Counted from the first letter of the stretch, positions 48,379 to 56,175 are shown. The stretch is DNA of 64,000 nucleotides from Candidatus Heimdallarchaeota archaeon (GCA_019058275.1 JAHLVW010000062.1:124001-188000), one strand, 5' to 3'. Notes: generated by a model from the sequence alone, not told the origin. Numbers and translations are program-made.

Positions 48379-48418
48379 TTCTCATTTTTTGAGAAACACT
48401 TATATATAAGTATGAGAA
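48379..48418 (+). promoter_or_regulatory. Micropeptide promoter/operator P1
   Basis: TTCTCA (48379-48384), five bases, TGAGAA (48390-48395), four bases, TATA box (48400-48408), then TGAGAA (48413-48418). This is the same order and spacing as P2 and P3. A bound repressor would cover the TATA box and its upstream BRE region. Confidence 0.7.
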
Positions 48419-48452
48419 TAGCATCTTAAAAAACAAGACGGAGAAATAAAAA

Positions 48453-48550
48453 ATGAGACAAAAACTCTATCACAAAAAACAATTAAAGATCAAATCAAAA
48501 AATACCATAATAAAGTTAGAATGGATTTTGCATTAGTTTATGGTCGTTAA
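48453..48550 (+). CDS. Micropeptide 1 (frameshifted in this sequence)
   Basis: ATG 48453 lies nine bases after GGAG. The start frame gives an unrelated tail and stops at TAG 48534. One extra A in the A-run at 48460-48464 gives a 33-residue peptide, 'M-R-Q-K-T-L-S-Q-K-T-I-K-D-Q-I-K-K' then 'Y-H-N-K-V-R-M-D-F-A-L-V-Y-G-R', ending at TAA 48548-48550. The last 12 residues match micropeptides 2 and 5 (R-x-x-F-A-L-x-x-G/D-K/R). It is basic, without signal peptide or membrane helix. Role unknown; the divergent regulator and shared operator suggest a regulated small effector. Confidence 0.6.
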
Positions 48551-48580
48551 ATCGGTTTCGATTTTAACGATCAAACTATT
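48544..48580 (+). terminator. Hairpin overlapping the stop codon of micropeptide 1
   Basis: TCGTTAAATCG (48544-48554) pairs with CGATTTTAACGA (48559-48570) with one bulged T. The left arm contains the TAA stop. The transcript from P1 would be only about 130-150 bases. Confidence 0.5.
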
Positions 48581-48785
48581 TCTTTAATATTCGTTCTTGC
48601 TTTTTTTATGTACTAATTTTAGCAAGTTTTCTGATAGTCTTCATCAACATTTTGCCTAGAATTATTTAATTTCAGATATCAGTTACTAATTTGCCTATTG
48701 ATGTGGTACGGGTAATTGTTGAAGAATATCTTGAATTTGATATCATAAATGATTATATTCATTTTAACTTAGTGAATTTTTTTTC

Positions 48786-49442
48786 TTAAAAAAGCTTAAT
48801 TCTATCTCGAGGAATATTCACAGGTTTCATATGTGATGGAATCGCATAATCCCACTCAAAGTCTAGTATTTTGTTTAATGTTTTTAAATAAAGATCATAA
48901 TCATCATGGAATCTTTTGAACACAGGTTGGAGTCTGAAAAACATATGCATTATTGTATCCCCAAGGAAAAGTAATTTCTGTTTTTCAGCAAGTATGCAAA
49001 TGTGACCATAAGTATGCCCTGGTACATGAACAGCTCTTAATTGGAGTTCTTGGTCTATAATTTCATTATGTTCAACTAGTTTATTTGGTTTTATTGGGTC
49101 AATTTCTTGTTCTTCAATAAAGTATTTTGCTTCGTCTTTATGACAGATAATTTCAATACGTTCTAAAGGTGATTCGGGAGCACTTATTGTAGTTAGCTCA
49201 TAAATTAAAGTAGGTAATCCACCAGTATGATCTAAGTGTCTATGTGTAAAAACAATACGCTCAATCTTCTCTAGAGAGTCCCACCTCTTTCTTATCTTTT
49301 TTATAATTACAGAAATATCTTTCTCAAGTCCTGTATCAATTAAAGTTAGCATACCATTCTTCTTCTCTACAACAAAGATAGGAACTGAATAGATTCCTTT
49401 TCCAGAAACACTATACAAATCACTTGCGATTTCTTTTACCAT
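48786..49442 (-). CDS. MBL-fold metallo-hydrolase (glyoxalase II-like)
   Basis: ATG 49442 is preferred over GTG 49451 because AGGTGA overlaps that GTG and is spaced correctly for the ATG. The 218-residue protein has the zinc motif 'T-H-R-H-L-D-H-T-G' (H67, H69, D71, H72), then 'V-P-G-H-T-Y-G-H', 'L-G-D-T' and 'P-S-H-M-K-P': the complete set of metallo-beta-lactamase-fold ligands. It probably hydrolyses thioesters, lactones or phosphoesters; substrate unknown. It lies between micropeptide 1 and the peptide-binding protein gene but has no operator of its own. Confidence 0.8.
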   Translation of the reverse strand: MVKEIASDLYSVSGKGIYSVPIFVVEKKNGMLTLIDTGLEKDISVIIKKIRKRWDSLEKIERIVFTHRHLDHTGGLPTLIYELTTISAPESPLERIEIICHKDEAKYFIEEQEIDPIKPNKLVEHNEIIDQELQLRAVHVPGHTYGHICILAEKQKLLFLGDTIMHMFFRLQPVFKRFHDDYDLYLKTLNKILDFEWDYAIPSHMKPVNIPRDRIKLF

Positions 49443-49540
49443 GATAGTCACCTAATTGATGTTAAAGGAATTCCTAACTCTTTTATTAATTTTCATAAAG
49501 AAATAAAGTATTCTAAAAAGGAAGAACCTCAAAAAATGAA

Positions 49541-49580
49541 AGAAGAAGAATGATCGGTCTTAAGCAATCATTCTTCATGA
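49541..49580 (-). terminator. Terminator of the peptide-binding protein gene
   Basis: GAAGAATGAT (49545-49554) pairs perfectly with ATCATTCTTC (49567-49576). On the minus strand it is followed by a T-rich stretch. It lies 24 bases beyond the stop at 49600. Confidence 0.6.
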
Positions 49581-49599
49581 TTGAAAGATAATTGATCTA

Positions 49600-51384
49600 C
49601 TATTTTCTCTTTTTTAAGAAGAAAATTTGAGTTGCACCTGCTAAAGCAAGAATGCTGATAACTGCGACTAGTCCTACACCAGTTGTTTCGGTTGTTGTTG
49701 TTAAATCAAAACCAGCAGCTTCTATTTGTTCTAAAGCAAGATTAATACTATATTCATATGGTTCTAATGATTCATCAAAACCGATTGATACTTTTGGCCA
49801 GTGAGTTACTCCTGGGTAACCCATACCATCAAGTATTTCATCGACAATGACTTGTCTTGGAACCAAATGACTAATAGCCTTTCGAATGTGTCTACCGGAT
49901 TCCTCACTTGCAATTGGACATAATTCACCTGTACCTATGTATGGATGAAGCATGTTTACACTCATTTCTTGGTTTCCAGGAGCAGCTACTAAGGAGTAAT
50001 CAATGCCGGAAACACCTTCTATGTCTGATCTTTGAACAAAGAATTCGGAATCAATGATATCAATTGCATCGCCTGCGAGAGCAGAAATGGCACCTTCTTT
50101 ATTGCTATAGAATTCAAAGTAAATATCTTCAAAGTTAGGATCTTCTCCATACCAATCTTTGAAGTATGGATTTCTCTCCAAATGAACTACTCCATTTGTA
50201 CCATCCCAATTCTCTAGGTAATAAGGACCGGTTCCCATGAGTTTATTAGGATCTGAAGTAGCCCAAGTAACAGCTTGAGTTGCGTGATCTTCTGGAGCAA
50301 TAGCACCCCAGATGTGTTCTGGAAGTAATTGAATTCCTAAATTACCATCTTGGAATACATAAGGTTGTAAGAAAGTTATGGTAAAATCATCATCATCAAT
50401 TTTCACAACAGAATCATTGTCCCAGTAAATAGTATTGAATGAATAGGTTGTATGACCTAAACTTTCAGTAGCACCTAATTGGTAAGTGTAGATAACATCA
50501 TCAGTTGTAACAGCTGTACCATCTGCCCATTTAGCATTGGCTACAAGCTTGCAGTTATATGTTAAACCATCAGAGCTACTAATATCTTCAATCAAACGTG
50601 GAGTAAAAGCTCGATCAGCTAAAACAGATCGTTCAACCAATGCACCATAGATTTGAGTCAACCATTGAGCATCATAAGTTGATTCAATTAAATAAGGATG
50701 AAAATCAACAAAGTCAGCAGGAACTGCGAAATGCAATTCAGTAGCACTACCTAATGACCAGTTCTCCATTGGTTGATAAGCAGAAGCCCATAAAAGTGGA
50801 TCCCAGCCATCTAAAACTGGATCATGAGCGTAGAGATTAACGTTGTAGACGATACAAATGCTTGGTTGATCATCATAAAGAATTTCTTGAATTTCTTCAC
50901 CATAATGCATACGATCTGCCCATGCAAAAGATTGTGAATAATTTCCAACAGCCCAATCAAATTCTTGATTGTTATATTGATAATAATTACCACCATATGG
51001 TGTAATTCCATCAGAAGTAAAAAGTCCTGTTGGATCAAAATCAAGTCCCCAACCATAACCTATGAAAAGAATGTCAAATCCACCCTCAGCATAACTTGGT
51101 ATTGGGTATGGACCTGGATGATTCCATGTCCTTGGACCGATTTGTGCCCATCCTGTGTGGTCAAAAACATCAACAGCAATACCTATTTTTGGTAATTGTT
51201 CTACCATCAAAGTTGACCATTGATTTCTTGCAGGATTGGTATTTGGCGCAAGAATACTTATTGAAAAGAATGGTCCTGGATTTGCTGCTTGAACAGGTGT
51301 TGAAATAACTGACATTAAACCTAAGCATGTCAATAAAGCTAACGGAAGGAACATTCTTTTTAAATCCTTCTTGATTAATTTCAT
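49600..51384 (-). CDS. Oligopeptide-type ABC substrate-binding protein with permuted lobe order and C-terminal anchor
   Basis: This 594-residue protein has a signal peptide, then residues about 40-200 that resemble the C-terminal end of family-5 binding proteins ('G-G-F-D-I-L-F-I-G-Y-G-W-G', 'Q-E-F-D'). It then runs from the usual family N-terminus ('S-T-Y-D-A-Q-W-L-T-Q-I-Y') through 'A-K-W-A-D-G-T-A-V-T-T-D-D-V' and 'L-L-P-E-H-I-W' to 'G-T-G-P-Y', 'I-R-K-A-I-S-H-L-V' and 'A-L-E-Q-I-E-A-A-G-F'. That is B-A instead of A-B order. A Thr linker and membrane helix (F-F-L-K-K-R-K) anchor it. The promoter carries the micropeptide operator, so peptide capture may be linked to that system. No permease gene lies nearby. 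Confidence 0.75.
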   Translation of the reverse strand: MKLIKKDLKRMFLPLALLTCLGLMSVISTPVQAANPGPFFSISILAPNTNPARNQWSTLMVEQLPKIGIAVDVFDHTGWAQIGPRTWNHPGPYPIPSYAEGGFDILFIGYGWGLDFDPTGLFTSDGITPYGGNYYQYNNQEFDWAVGNYSQSFAWADRMHYGEEIQEILYDDQPSICIVYNVNLYAHDPVLDGWDPLLWASAYQPMENWSLGSATELHFAVPADFVDFHPYLIESTYDAQWLTQIYGALVERSVLADRAFTPRLIEDISSSDGLTYNCKLVANAKWADGTAVTTDDVIYTYQLGATESLGHTTYSFNTIYWDNDSVVKIDDDDFTITFLQPYVFQDGNLGIQLLPEHIWGAIAPEDHATQAVTWATSDPNKLMGTGPYYLENWDGTNGVVHLERNPYFKDWYGEDPNFEDIYFEFYSNKEGAISALAGDAIDIIDSEFFVQRSDIEGVSGIDYSLVAAPGNQEMSVNMLHPYIGTGELCPIASEESGRHIRKAISHLVPRQVIVDEILDGMGYPGVTHWPKVSIGFDESLEPYEYSINLALEQIEAAGFDLTTTTETTGVGLVAVISILALAGATQIFFLKKRK

Positions 51385-51731
51385 TTTTTATACCTCTTAA
51401 ATGTAGGGATCTCTATTTGGGGTAGATTTCCCTACCCTATCTATCATTAATAGGATATATAGGTGTTCTCATAACTTTGAGAACATGCTCTACTTTATTT
51501 GTCACTATTTTCTAAACTTGTTGAGAATTTAATAATTTTTTACTTCTCAAACAATTTTGAATATTAAACAAGAAGATTAATGATAGACGAAATAGTGTAG
51601 AAATAATTTTTTTCAATTTTGGTTAAGATTTTAACTAATTTCAATATGTAATGTTTAAAAAACTAGAACGCAATAAAGCTTATAGATAAAAAATAGTTTA
51701 CTAAAACAATTGATACTTTGGAGGATGTTAA
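51385..51731. other. Divergent intergenic region between the peptide-binding protein and TM2 genes
   Basis: This 347-base stretch has no gene. It holds the binding-protein ribosome-binding site (GAGGT), a leader hairpin (GGGTAG 51420-51425 with CTACCC 51432-51437), the operator/TATA promoter described separately, and two further boxes in opposite orientation, TGAGAA 51522-51527 and TTCTCA 51544-51549. An A/T-rich stretch with GGAGGATG leads into the TM2 gene. Confidence 0.6.
51455..51483 (-). promoter_or_regulatory. Operator and TATA promoter of the peptide-binding protein gene
   Basis: TGTTCTCA and TGAGAACA form a perfect eight-base inverted repeat with a six-base spacer. On the minus strand this reads TTCTCA-N6-TGAGAA, then CACC, then TATATAT (51461-51455). 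The dyad and the three-to-four-base distance to TATA equal those of P1-P3, which places this gene in the micropeptide regulon. Confidence 0.65.
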
Positions 51732-52139
51732 ATGAACGCTTATGATCCAAGAGTTTCTCATTATAGTCGAACAGTTGCATTATTGCTCTGTTGGTTTCTA
51801 GGTGGTTATGGAGCTCATAGGTTTTACGTGGGTAAAGTAGTCTCTGGTTTCTTATGGTTATGCACCGGTGGTCTTTTTGGAATTGGTTGGATAATTGATC
51901 TAATTATGATTGCAACTGGCAGTTTTACTGATGATCATGGGAGAGTCGTCTATAGTTGGGATGGTGGAACACCTCAACCAGCACAAAGAACTGGTCCACC
52001 TCCACAACATGCACAACAACCAAGACCTATTCCTGAACCTGAGAAAAAGAGCACAACTGCTTTTTGTAGTACTTGTGGTGCAGTGGTTGATCGTAGTGAA
52101 ACATATTGCAAACATTGTGGTGCTCAAGTTTTGAATTAA
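51732..52139 (+). CDS. TM2-domain protein with C-terminal zinc ribbon
   Basis: ATG 51732 follows GGAGGATG. The 135 residues have two hydrophobic helices joined by '[12 protein letters not shown]', with 'G-I-G-W-I-I-D-L-I' after them: the TM2 domain signature. A Pro/Gln-rich linker leads to C-S-T-C-G and C-K-H-C-G, a zinc ribbon. It is membrane-bound, and the ribbon probably faces the cytoplasm. The family is widespread and its function mostly unknown. Confidence 0.8.
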   Translation: MNAYDPRVSHYSRTVALLLCWFLGGYGAHRFYVGKVVSGFLWLCTGGLFGIGWIIDLIMIATGSFTDDHGRVVYSWDGGTPQPAQRTGPPPQHAQQPRPIPEPEKKSTTAFCSTCGAVVDRSETYCKHCGAQVLN

Positions 52140-52273
52140 AACACCACAATTCATTTTTATTTTTTTTTGTGATATTTTTTCATAAGCATCCGATTTTTAC
52201 GCTCATAATTGGAATATAATATAAACACGAAAAAACGTTAGTATATTATGCTTAAAATTTTGAGGGTGGTATT

Positions 52274-53340
52274 TTGAAGTTGAAATTTATTGGAATATTT
52301 TTGATTATTTTTTCCTTAACAATTTCATATCCATGTATATCATCACATTCACAACCTGGAAATGAGCCATCTCTCATTAAACCAAAGGCTTTTGCTTTTA
52401 ATGCGAATCATTTAGTAGTGAACCAAGTTAGATTTAATATTATACCAGATTCAGCAATAATTAATGCTAAGAATACTTTACATATAGCATATGGTCATAC
52501 ATCACATGGAAGTCAAATTATAACAGGTATGAATGACTTGCCTGCCTACAAAGAAAGTTTAGGTGGAACCGAAGGGTTATATGATTGGAATGAAGGGGGA
52601 ATTGATGGAGCTTTAGATATAGATGATTACTTTGTTTCAGGTGATTTGGGTAATCCGGACATAAGTTCTTGGACGGAAAGAACTGAAGAATATCTCAACA
52701 ATTCAGCAAATTCAGATGTCAATGTAGTTATGTGGTCATGGTGTGGACAAGTATCTACAGCGACTGAAGCTGACATTGATTTATACCTTAGTCTTATGAC
52801 TGCTTTAGACTTTAGAATTATATCCAGATGTTTATTTTATTTATATGACTGAGCATACAGATGGAACTGGATTAGATGGTAATTTACATATTCGCAATAA
52901 TCAAATACGAGCTTATTGTGAAGCAAATTATAAGATTCTCTTTGACTTTGCTGATTTAGAATCATGATCCTGATGGCAATTATTTTGGTAATAGGAATTG
53001 TACTGATAATTGTGATTATGACGCAAATGATGATGATAATCCTTGGAATGATGGAGCTAATTGGGTTACTGAGTGGCAAAATGAAAATCCAGATGATTGG
53101 TATGATTGCTCTTCAGCTCACAGTCAACCTTTAAATGCAAATATGAAAGTCTATGCTACCTGGTGGCTATAGGCTAGTTTAACAGGTTGGTCTGATCCAT
53201 CTATCACTCCTACACCAAATCCCACTCCAACACCAACTGACGAAACACCAATGTTTGGTGGAGTTATTGGTTTAGCTATTTTTTCTTCATTTATTTTTAT
53301 AACAATTATACTAAGAAGAAATCTAAACAAAAACAAATAA
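52274..53340 (+). pseudogene. Secreted, membrane-anchored protein with two frameshifts and an in-frame TAG
   Basis: TTG 52274 (after GAGGGTGG) opens a signal peptide and a domain containing 'A-Y-G-H-T-S-H-G-S-Q' and 'V-V-M-W-S-W-C-G-Q'. The frame breaks at about 52,812. The next frame carries 'L-Y-P-D-V-Y-F-I-Y-M-T-E-H-T-D-G-T-G'. It breaks again at about 52,966, and the third frame has 'N-A-N-M-K-V-Y-A-T-W-W-L', TAG 53170-53172, 'A-S-L-T-G-W', a Pro/Thr linker and a membrane helix. The TAG sits where W fits (W-W-L-W-A). The repaired protein is about 355 residues. The H-T-S-H-G and T-E-H-T motifs suggest an SGNH-like hydrolase; unproven. Confidence 0.65.
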
Positions 53341-53416
53341 AAATAGTATAATACGTAGTATCAAAGAACTCGTGAGAAAAAACACTCACTTGTTTCTTAT
53401 CTTTCTTTAATTGCTA

Positions 53417-54040
53417 TTATTGACAACACTGATTAATTTCATCTGGAATATCAATGTTAAGACTAATTGCTAACCAACTAACAAACTCTTTGACAAAATT
53501 AATTTTTTTCATATCTAAAACAGTAAATTCCTCTAAGGTTTCAGAGTCAGCATTTGAAATTAAATCAATAAAAACCTTATTTCTTTCTGCATTTAGTTTA
53601 TTGCCAAGCTTAGCCAATTTTATTGCAGATAATTCTTTGCCCTTAAAGAGATTTTTCAAAAGTGATAAAGCTACTATATATTCTGGACATGCAACACCTT
53701 CTGGACATTCTTTACAAGCTTTTGTTAGAAATACCTTAGCTGATCTCAAGTAAATTGTCTCACTAATAAGATCACTTTCATCTATTGATGTAATTCGCTT
53801 TCCTGCTTTTGCTACCAATTTTAATTTTAGAAGCTTATTTAAATAACGATAAATTGATTTTTCAGACTTCTCCATATCAAGCTTTTTGAAAGCTTGAACT
53901 AAATCACTAATAGACATTGGACTTTTTGATAAGAATTTCACTGTATATACTAAGTTTTGATCATTAAAACTTTCAAATTGCTCCTTGCTTAATATTAAAA
54001 CTGCCTTTTGTTTATATGTTATTGCTTCTTGTTTTAACAT
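53417..54040 (-). CDS. Winged-helix regulator of the micropeptide system, copy B
   Basis: This 207-residue paralog of copy A starts at ATG 54040 (GGAGG seven bases upstream). The winged helix includes 'Y-T-V-K-F-L-S-K-S-P-M-S-I-S-D-L', 'S-E-K-S-I-Y-R-Y-L-N-K-L' and 'L-V-A-K-A-G-K-R-I-T-S'. The helical C-terminal half carries an extra Cys group, C-K-E-C-P-E-G-V-A-C-P, and ends N-Q-C-C-Q. The cysteines could bind a metal or an iron-sulfur cluster. It is divergent from micropeptide 2, exactly as copy A is from micropeptide 1. Confidence 0.75.
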   Translation of the reverse strand: MLKQEAITYKQKAVLILSKEQFESFNDQNLVYTVKFLSKSPMSISDLVQAFKKLDMEKSEKSIYRYLNKLLKLKLVAKAGKRITSIDESDLISETIYLRSAKVFLTKACKECPEGVACPEYIVALSLLKNLFKGKELSAIKLAKLGNKLNAERNKVFIDLISNADSETLEEFTVLDMKKINFVKEFVSWLAISLNIDIPDEINQCCQ

Positions 54041-54131
54041 TATTAAACCTCCTTTTTTGTGTTTATTTTCAATACTATTAATATAATTCTTAGTTTTAAG
54101 TAATTATCGGTCTCAATAATATAAAAATCTT

Positions 54132-54171
54132 TTCTCAATTGTATGAGAAAACTTATATAAATTCATGAGAA
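54132..54171 (+). promoter_or_regulatory. Micropeptide promoter/operator P2
   Basis: TTCTCA (54132-54137), six bases, TGAGAA (54144-54149), three bases, TTATATA (54153-54159), then TGAGAA (54166-54171). Order and spacing agree with P1 and P3. Confidence 0.7.
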
Positions 54172-54209
54172 TAGTTTCCTAGAAGTTTGATAAAAAAGAG
54201 GTGACAAAA

Positions 54210-54296
54210 ATGCGACATGAAAAGAAAATCAAACGAATAATAAAGAAAGAACAAGAAAACGCAAGAATAAAATTTGCATTATATACAGACAGGTAA
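54210..54296 (+). CDS. Micropeptide 2 (28 aa)
   Basis: ATG 54210 lies five bases after AGAGGTGA. The intact peptide is 'M-R-H-E-K-K-I-K-R-I-I-K-K-E-Q-E' then 'N-A-R-I-K-F-A-L-Y-T-D-R'. It is strongly basic and likely helical in its first half. It ends in the family motif and lacks a signal peptide or membrane helix. It is the best-preserved family member. Being short, it is supported mainly by three other copies, by the ribosome-binding site and by the conserved promoter. Confidence 0.65.
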   Translation: MRHEKKIKRIIKKEQENARIKFALYTDR

Positions 54297-54330
54297 ATAT
54301 TTGGTCTAGTACGACAATTATTTGCCTAAA
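54291..54330 (+). terminator. Hairpin overlapping the stop codon of micropeptide 2
   Basis: AGGTAAATATTTG (54291-54303) pairs with CAATTATTTGCCT (54315-54327), with one G-U pair and one mismatch. It includes the TAA stop, as in micropeptide 1. Confidence 0.45.
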
Positions 54331-54634
54331 AACTTACTAACCTGTTTTCTAATAAAAAAAGGCAAAAAATGATTCTTGCGAAAAACTAATTCTAAAAAAA
54401 TTCTTTGCTTAAGTGTATGATGGATCTATATAATTAGATAGTATTGTGTCTTATTTGAATCATGGTTCTTTCCAATCATCTTTTCTTTCTTTATTCAATG
54501 ATTCCTTATGCTTATCAGCTAATATGTTATACTTTTCAAAGAATATTTCTCATACGCGTTAAAAAGCTTTCTCAGTGCTTACAAATATTATTCTTATATG
54601 TTTAAATATATAGTCTCTTAATCATAAACACATA
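54331..54634. other. Intergenic stretch upstream of P3
   Basis: No gene is seen in either strand. It contains two additional TTCTCA boxes (54547-54552 and 54569-54574) and A/T-rich sequence. These may be extra operator sites for the downstream micropeptide operon. Confidence 0.5.
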
Positions 54635-54675
54635 TTCTCACTATGATGAGAAATATTTATATACTAGTATGAGAA
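54635..54675 (+). promoter_or_regulatory. Micropeptide promoter/operator P3
   Basis: TTCTCA (54635-54640), six bases, TGAGAA (54647-54652), four bases, TTATATA (54657-54663), then TGAGAA (54670-54675). It precedes three tandem micropeptide genes that end at one terminator. Confidence 0.7.
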
Positions 54676-54713
54676 TAATTTCCTAAGGATGTAGACAAAA
54701 TATGGGTGATTTA

Positions 54714-54815
54714 ATGAAGAAAAACAAGAAATCCATAACAAGTAAAGACATTCAAAAGGAATTAGAAAAAGTCAAGATACTCTTGACTATGTATTATTCA
54801 GATGGATTGATTTAG
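54714..54815 (+). CDS. Micropeptide 3 (33 aa, diverged)
   Basis: ATG 54714 follows GGGTGATTTA; an in-frame ATG at 54702 is an alternative. The peptide starts 'M-K-K-N-K-K-S-I-T-S-K-D-I-Q-K-E-L' and ends 'E-K-V-K-I-L-L-T-M-Y-Y-S-D-G-L-I'. The tail matches the family by position (V-K-I-x-x-x-x-x-Y-x-D), but F-A-L is replaced by L-T-M. First gene of the P3 operon. Confidence 0.5.
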   Translation: MKKNKKSITSKDIQKELEKVKILLTMYYSDGLI

Positions 54816-54839
54816 CAAGATTCCAGGAGGGGATCACTA

Positions 54840-54911
54840 ATGAATGATAGAAAGAAAATAAAAGATCAAATCAAGAAGGAATTAATCTCTTCCAAAGAGA
54901 GTAGACAGTAA
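54840..54911 (+). CDS. Micropeptide 4 (23 aa, shortened)
   Basis: AGGAGGGGAT seven bases before ATG 54840 is the strongest ribosome-binding site of the set. The peptide starts 'M-N-D-R-K-K-I-K-D-Q-I-K-K-E-L', sharing K-I-K-D-Q-I-K-K with micropeptide 1, and stops at TAA 54909. After that stop the same frame reads 'R-S-A', stop, 'K-V-G-R', which aligns with the conserved R-F-A-L-x-x-G-R. It looks like a copy whose tail was lost by point changes. Confidence 0.5.
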   Translation: MNDRKKIKDQIKKELISSKESRQ

Positions 54912-54946
54912 AGATCGGCATAAAAAGTAGGTAGGATGGTCCCATA

Positions 54947-55036
54947 TTGAATAAACAAAAGAAAGCTTACAAACAAAAAATCCAAACAGATAAGGAAAAA
55001 ACCAGAATGAGATTCGCCCTATTAACAGGCAAATAA
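54947..55036 (+). CDS. Micropeptide 5 (29 aa)
   Basis: TTG 54947 follows AGGATGGT. The peptide is 'M-N-K-Q-K-K-A-Y-K-Q-K-I-Q-T-D-K' then 'E-K-T-R-M-R-F-A-L-L-T-G-K', with the full family motif. Last gene of the P3 operon, directly before the terminator hairpin. Confidence 0.6.
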   Translation: MNKQKKAYKQKIQTDKEKTRMRFALLTGK

Positions 55037-55037
55037 G

Positions 55038-55070
55038 AAGCGTTCCATCCATGAGGAACGTTTCTTTTTT
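55038..55070 (+). terminator. Terminator of the P3 micropeptide operon
   Basis: CGTTCC (55041-55046) pairs with GGAACG (55055-55060), extended by weaker outer pairs, and is followed by TTTCTTTTTTCTT. It begins right after the stop of micropeptide 5. Confidence 0.65.
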
Positions 55071-55194
55071 CTTGATCTTATTTTAACTTTGTAGCTTATT
55101 GTTTTAGCTTTTTAGAATTAATGTCTCTGATTTTCAATAGTATAAATTTTTAAGGGAAATTATCTATAATACTATTAGAATAGATGATTTTTTT

Positions 55195-56175
55195 ATGAAC
55201 TGTAAATTCAAGATTTTTATGTTGAATATTATAGTGGTTCTAGTACTTATTTTTGCTAATTTCTCACATTCAGATGCAGCAACGAGATCATGGGATGTAG
55301 GTGATTTGTTTTTATTTAGCTATTCAAATTATTCCTATGCAAACACTACTAATACTGACTTTGTTGTGAGCGATATATTAGTAGTTTCAATTAAAGAAGA
55401 AGGTACTTATAATATTACTCGAGTAGATTTAAGTAATAATACCTATGCTTCTATTTTTACTGGAGTTGCCGGTTCTGGTTCCAATTTATTGAATTATTTT
55501 GGTTGGGAAGAATTCACTAATTATCAATTAGATCCAAATAGCTTTTTCACAATCACTTATGATTGGGATTATGGACATAATGAAATCGTACTAACGTATT
55601 TCAACTTTGGATTAATAGAAAATTGGCCATTTATTGAACCACAGGGGATAGAATTAATTTATTCATGAGCGAGATGTTTAACGAATCTGAAATTGTTGAC
55701 ACAGTTGTTGATCCTTATGAACCTTTAATTCATAATATTACTTTTGGAGATTTCATGAGTAGTGTTGAATCCTTTAGTATTATGAATAAGAATACACTAG
55801 CAGAAGCTGAACTGCAATTCAAGAACAACACTCGAAAATGGACTTTTGAATTTGATCTTTCCAATGTTCTAATGGATTCTGTATATAACATCACATTAAG
55901 GTACGATGAATATTTATCCTTATCAATCAATAATCTACAATTTTGAGTACGAATATACCGATGGTGGAGTACTTGATCGTGTGTTCAGAACAACTACAAT
56001 GGATATAACAATTGAAAATCGATTGTTGCATGTCTACTTTGAACGAAAAATGGTTTCTGGTGATTTCAAATCATTAGAAGCAAATTATCCTTATCTTATG
56101 GTTTTACCAGTGATTTTCCTGATTATATTAGTAATCAAACGGACTAAATCAAAGAATAATGGGAGGATAAAATAA
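55195..56175 (+). pseudogene. Tandem surface-protein paralog 1, two frameshifts
   Basis: ATG 55195 opens a signal peptide and a beta-rich ectodomain ('I-T-Y-D-W-D-Y-G-H-N-E-I-V-L'). The frame breaks at about 55,660 and again at about 55,915 (one extra T in tatttatc). The pieces together match the intact neighbours in order: 'V-D-P-Y-E-P-L-I-H-N', 'S-I-M-N-K-N-T-L-A-E-A', 'W-T-F-E-F-D-L-S-N', 'Y-T-D-G-G-V-L-D'. A C-terminal membrane helix and R-T-K-S-K-N follow. The family is not recognised. It runs into paralog 2 without a gap (stop 56175, ATG 56176). Confidence 0.65.

Noticed and set aside
54132..54675. Repeated TTCTCA/TGAGAA blocks as a CRISPR array
   Set aside because: Copies are few, spacing follows promoter geometry, and no spacer-repeat periodicity exists.
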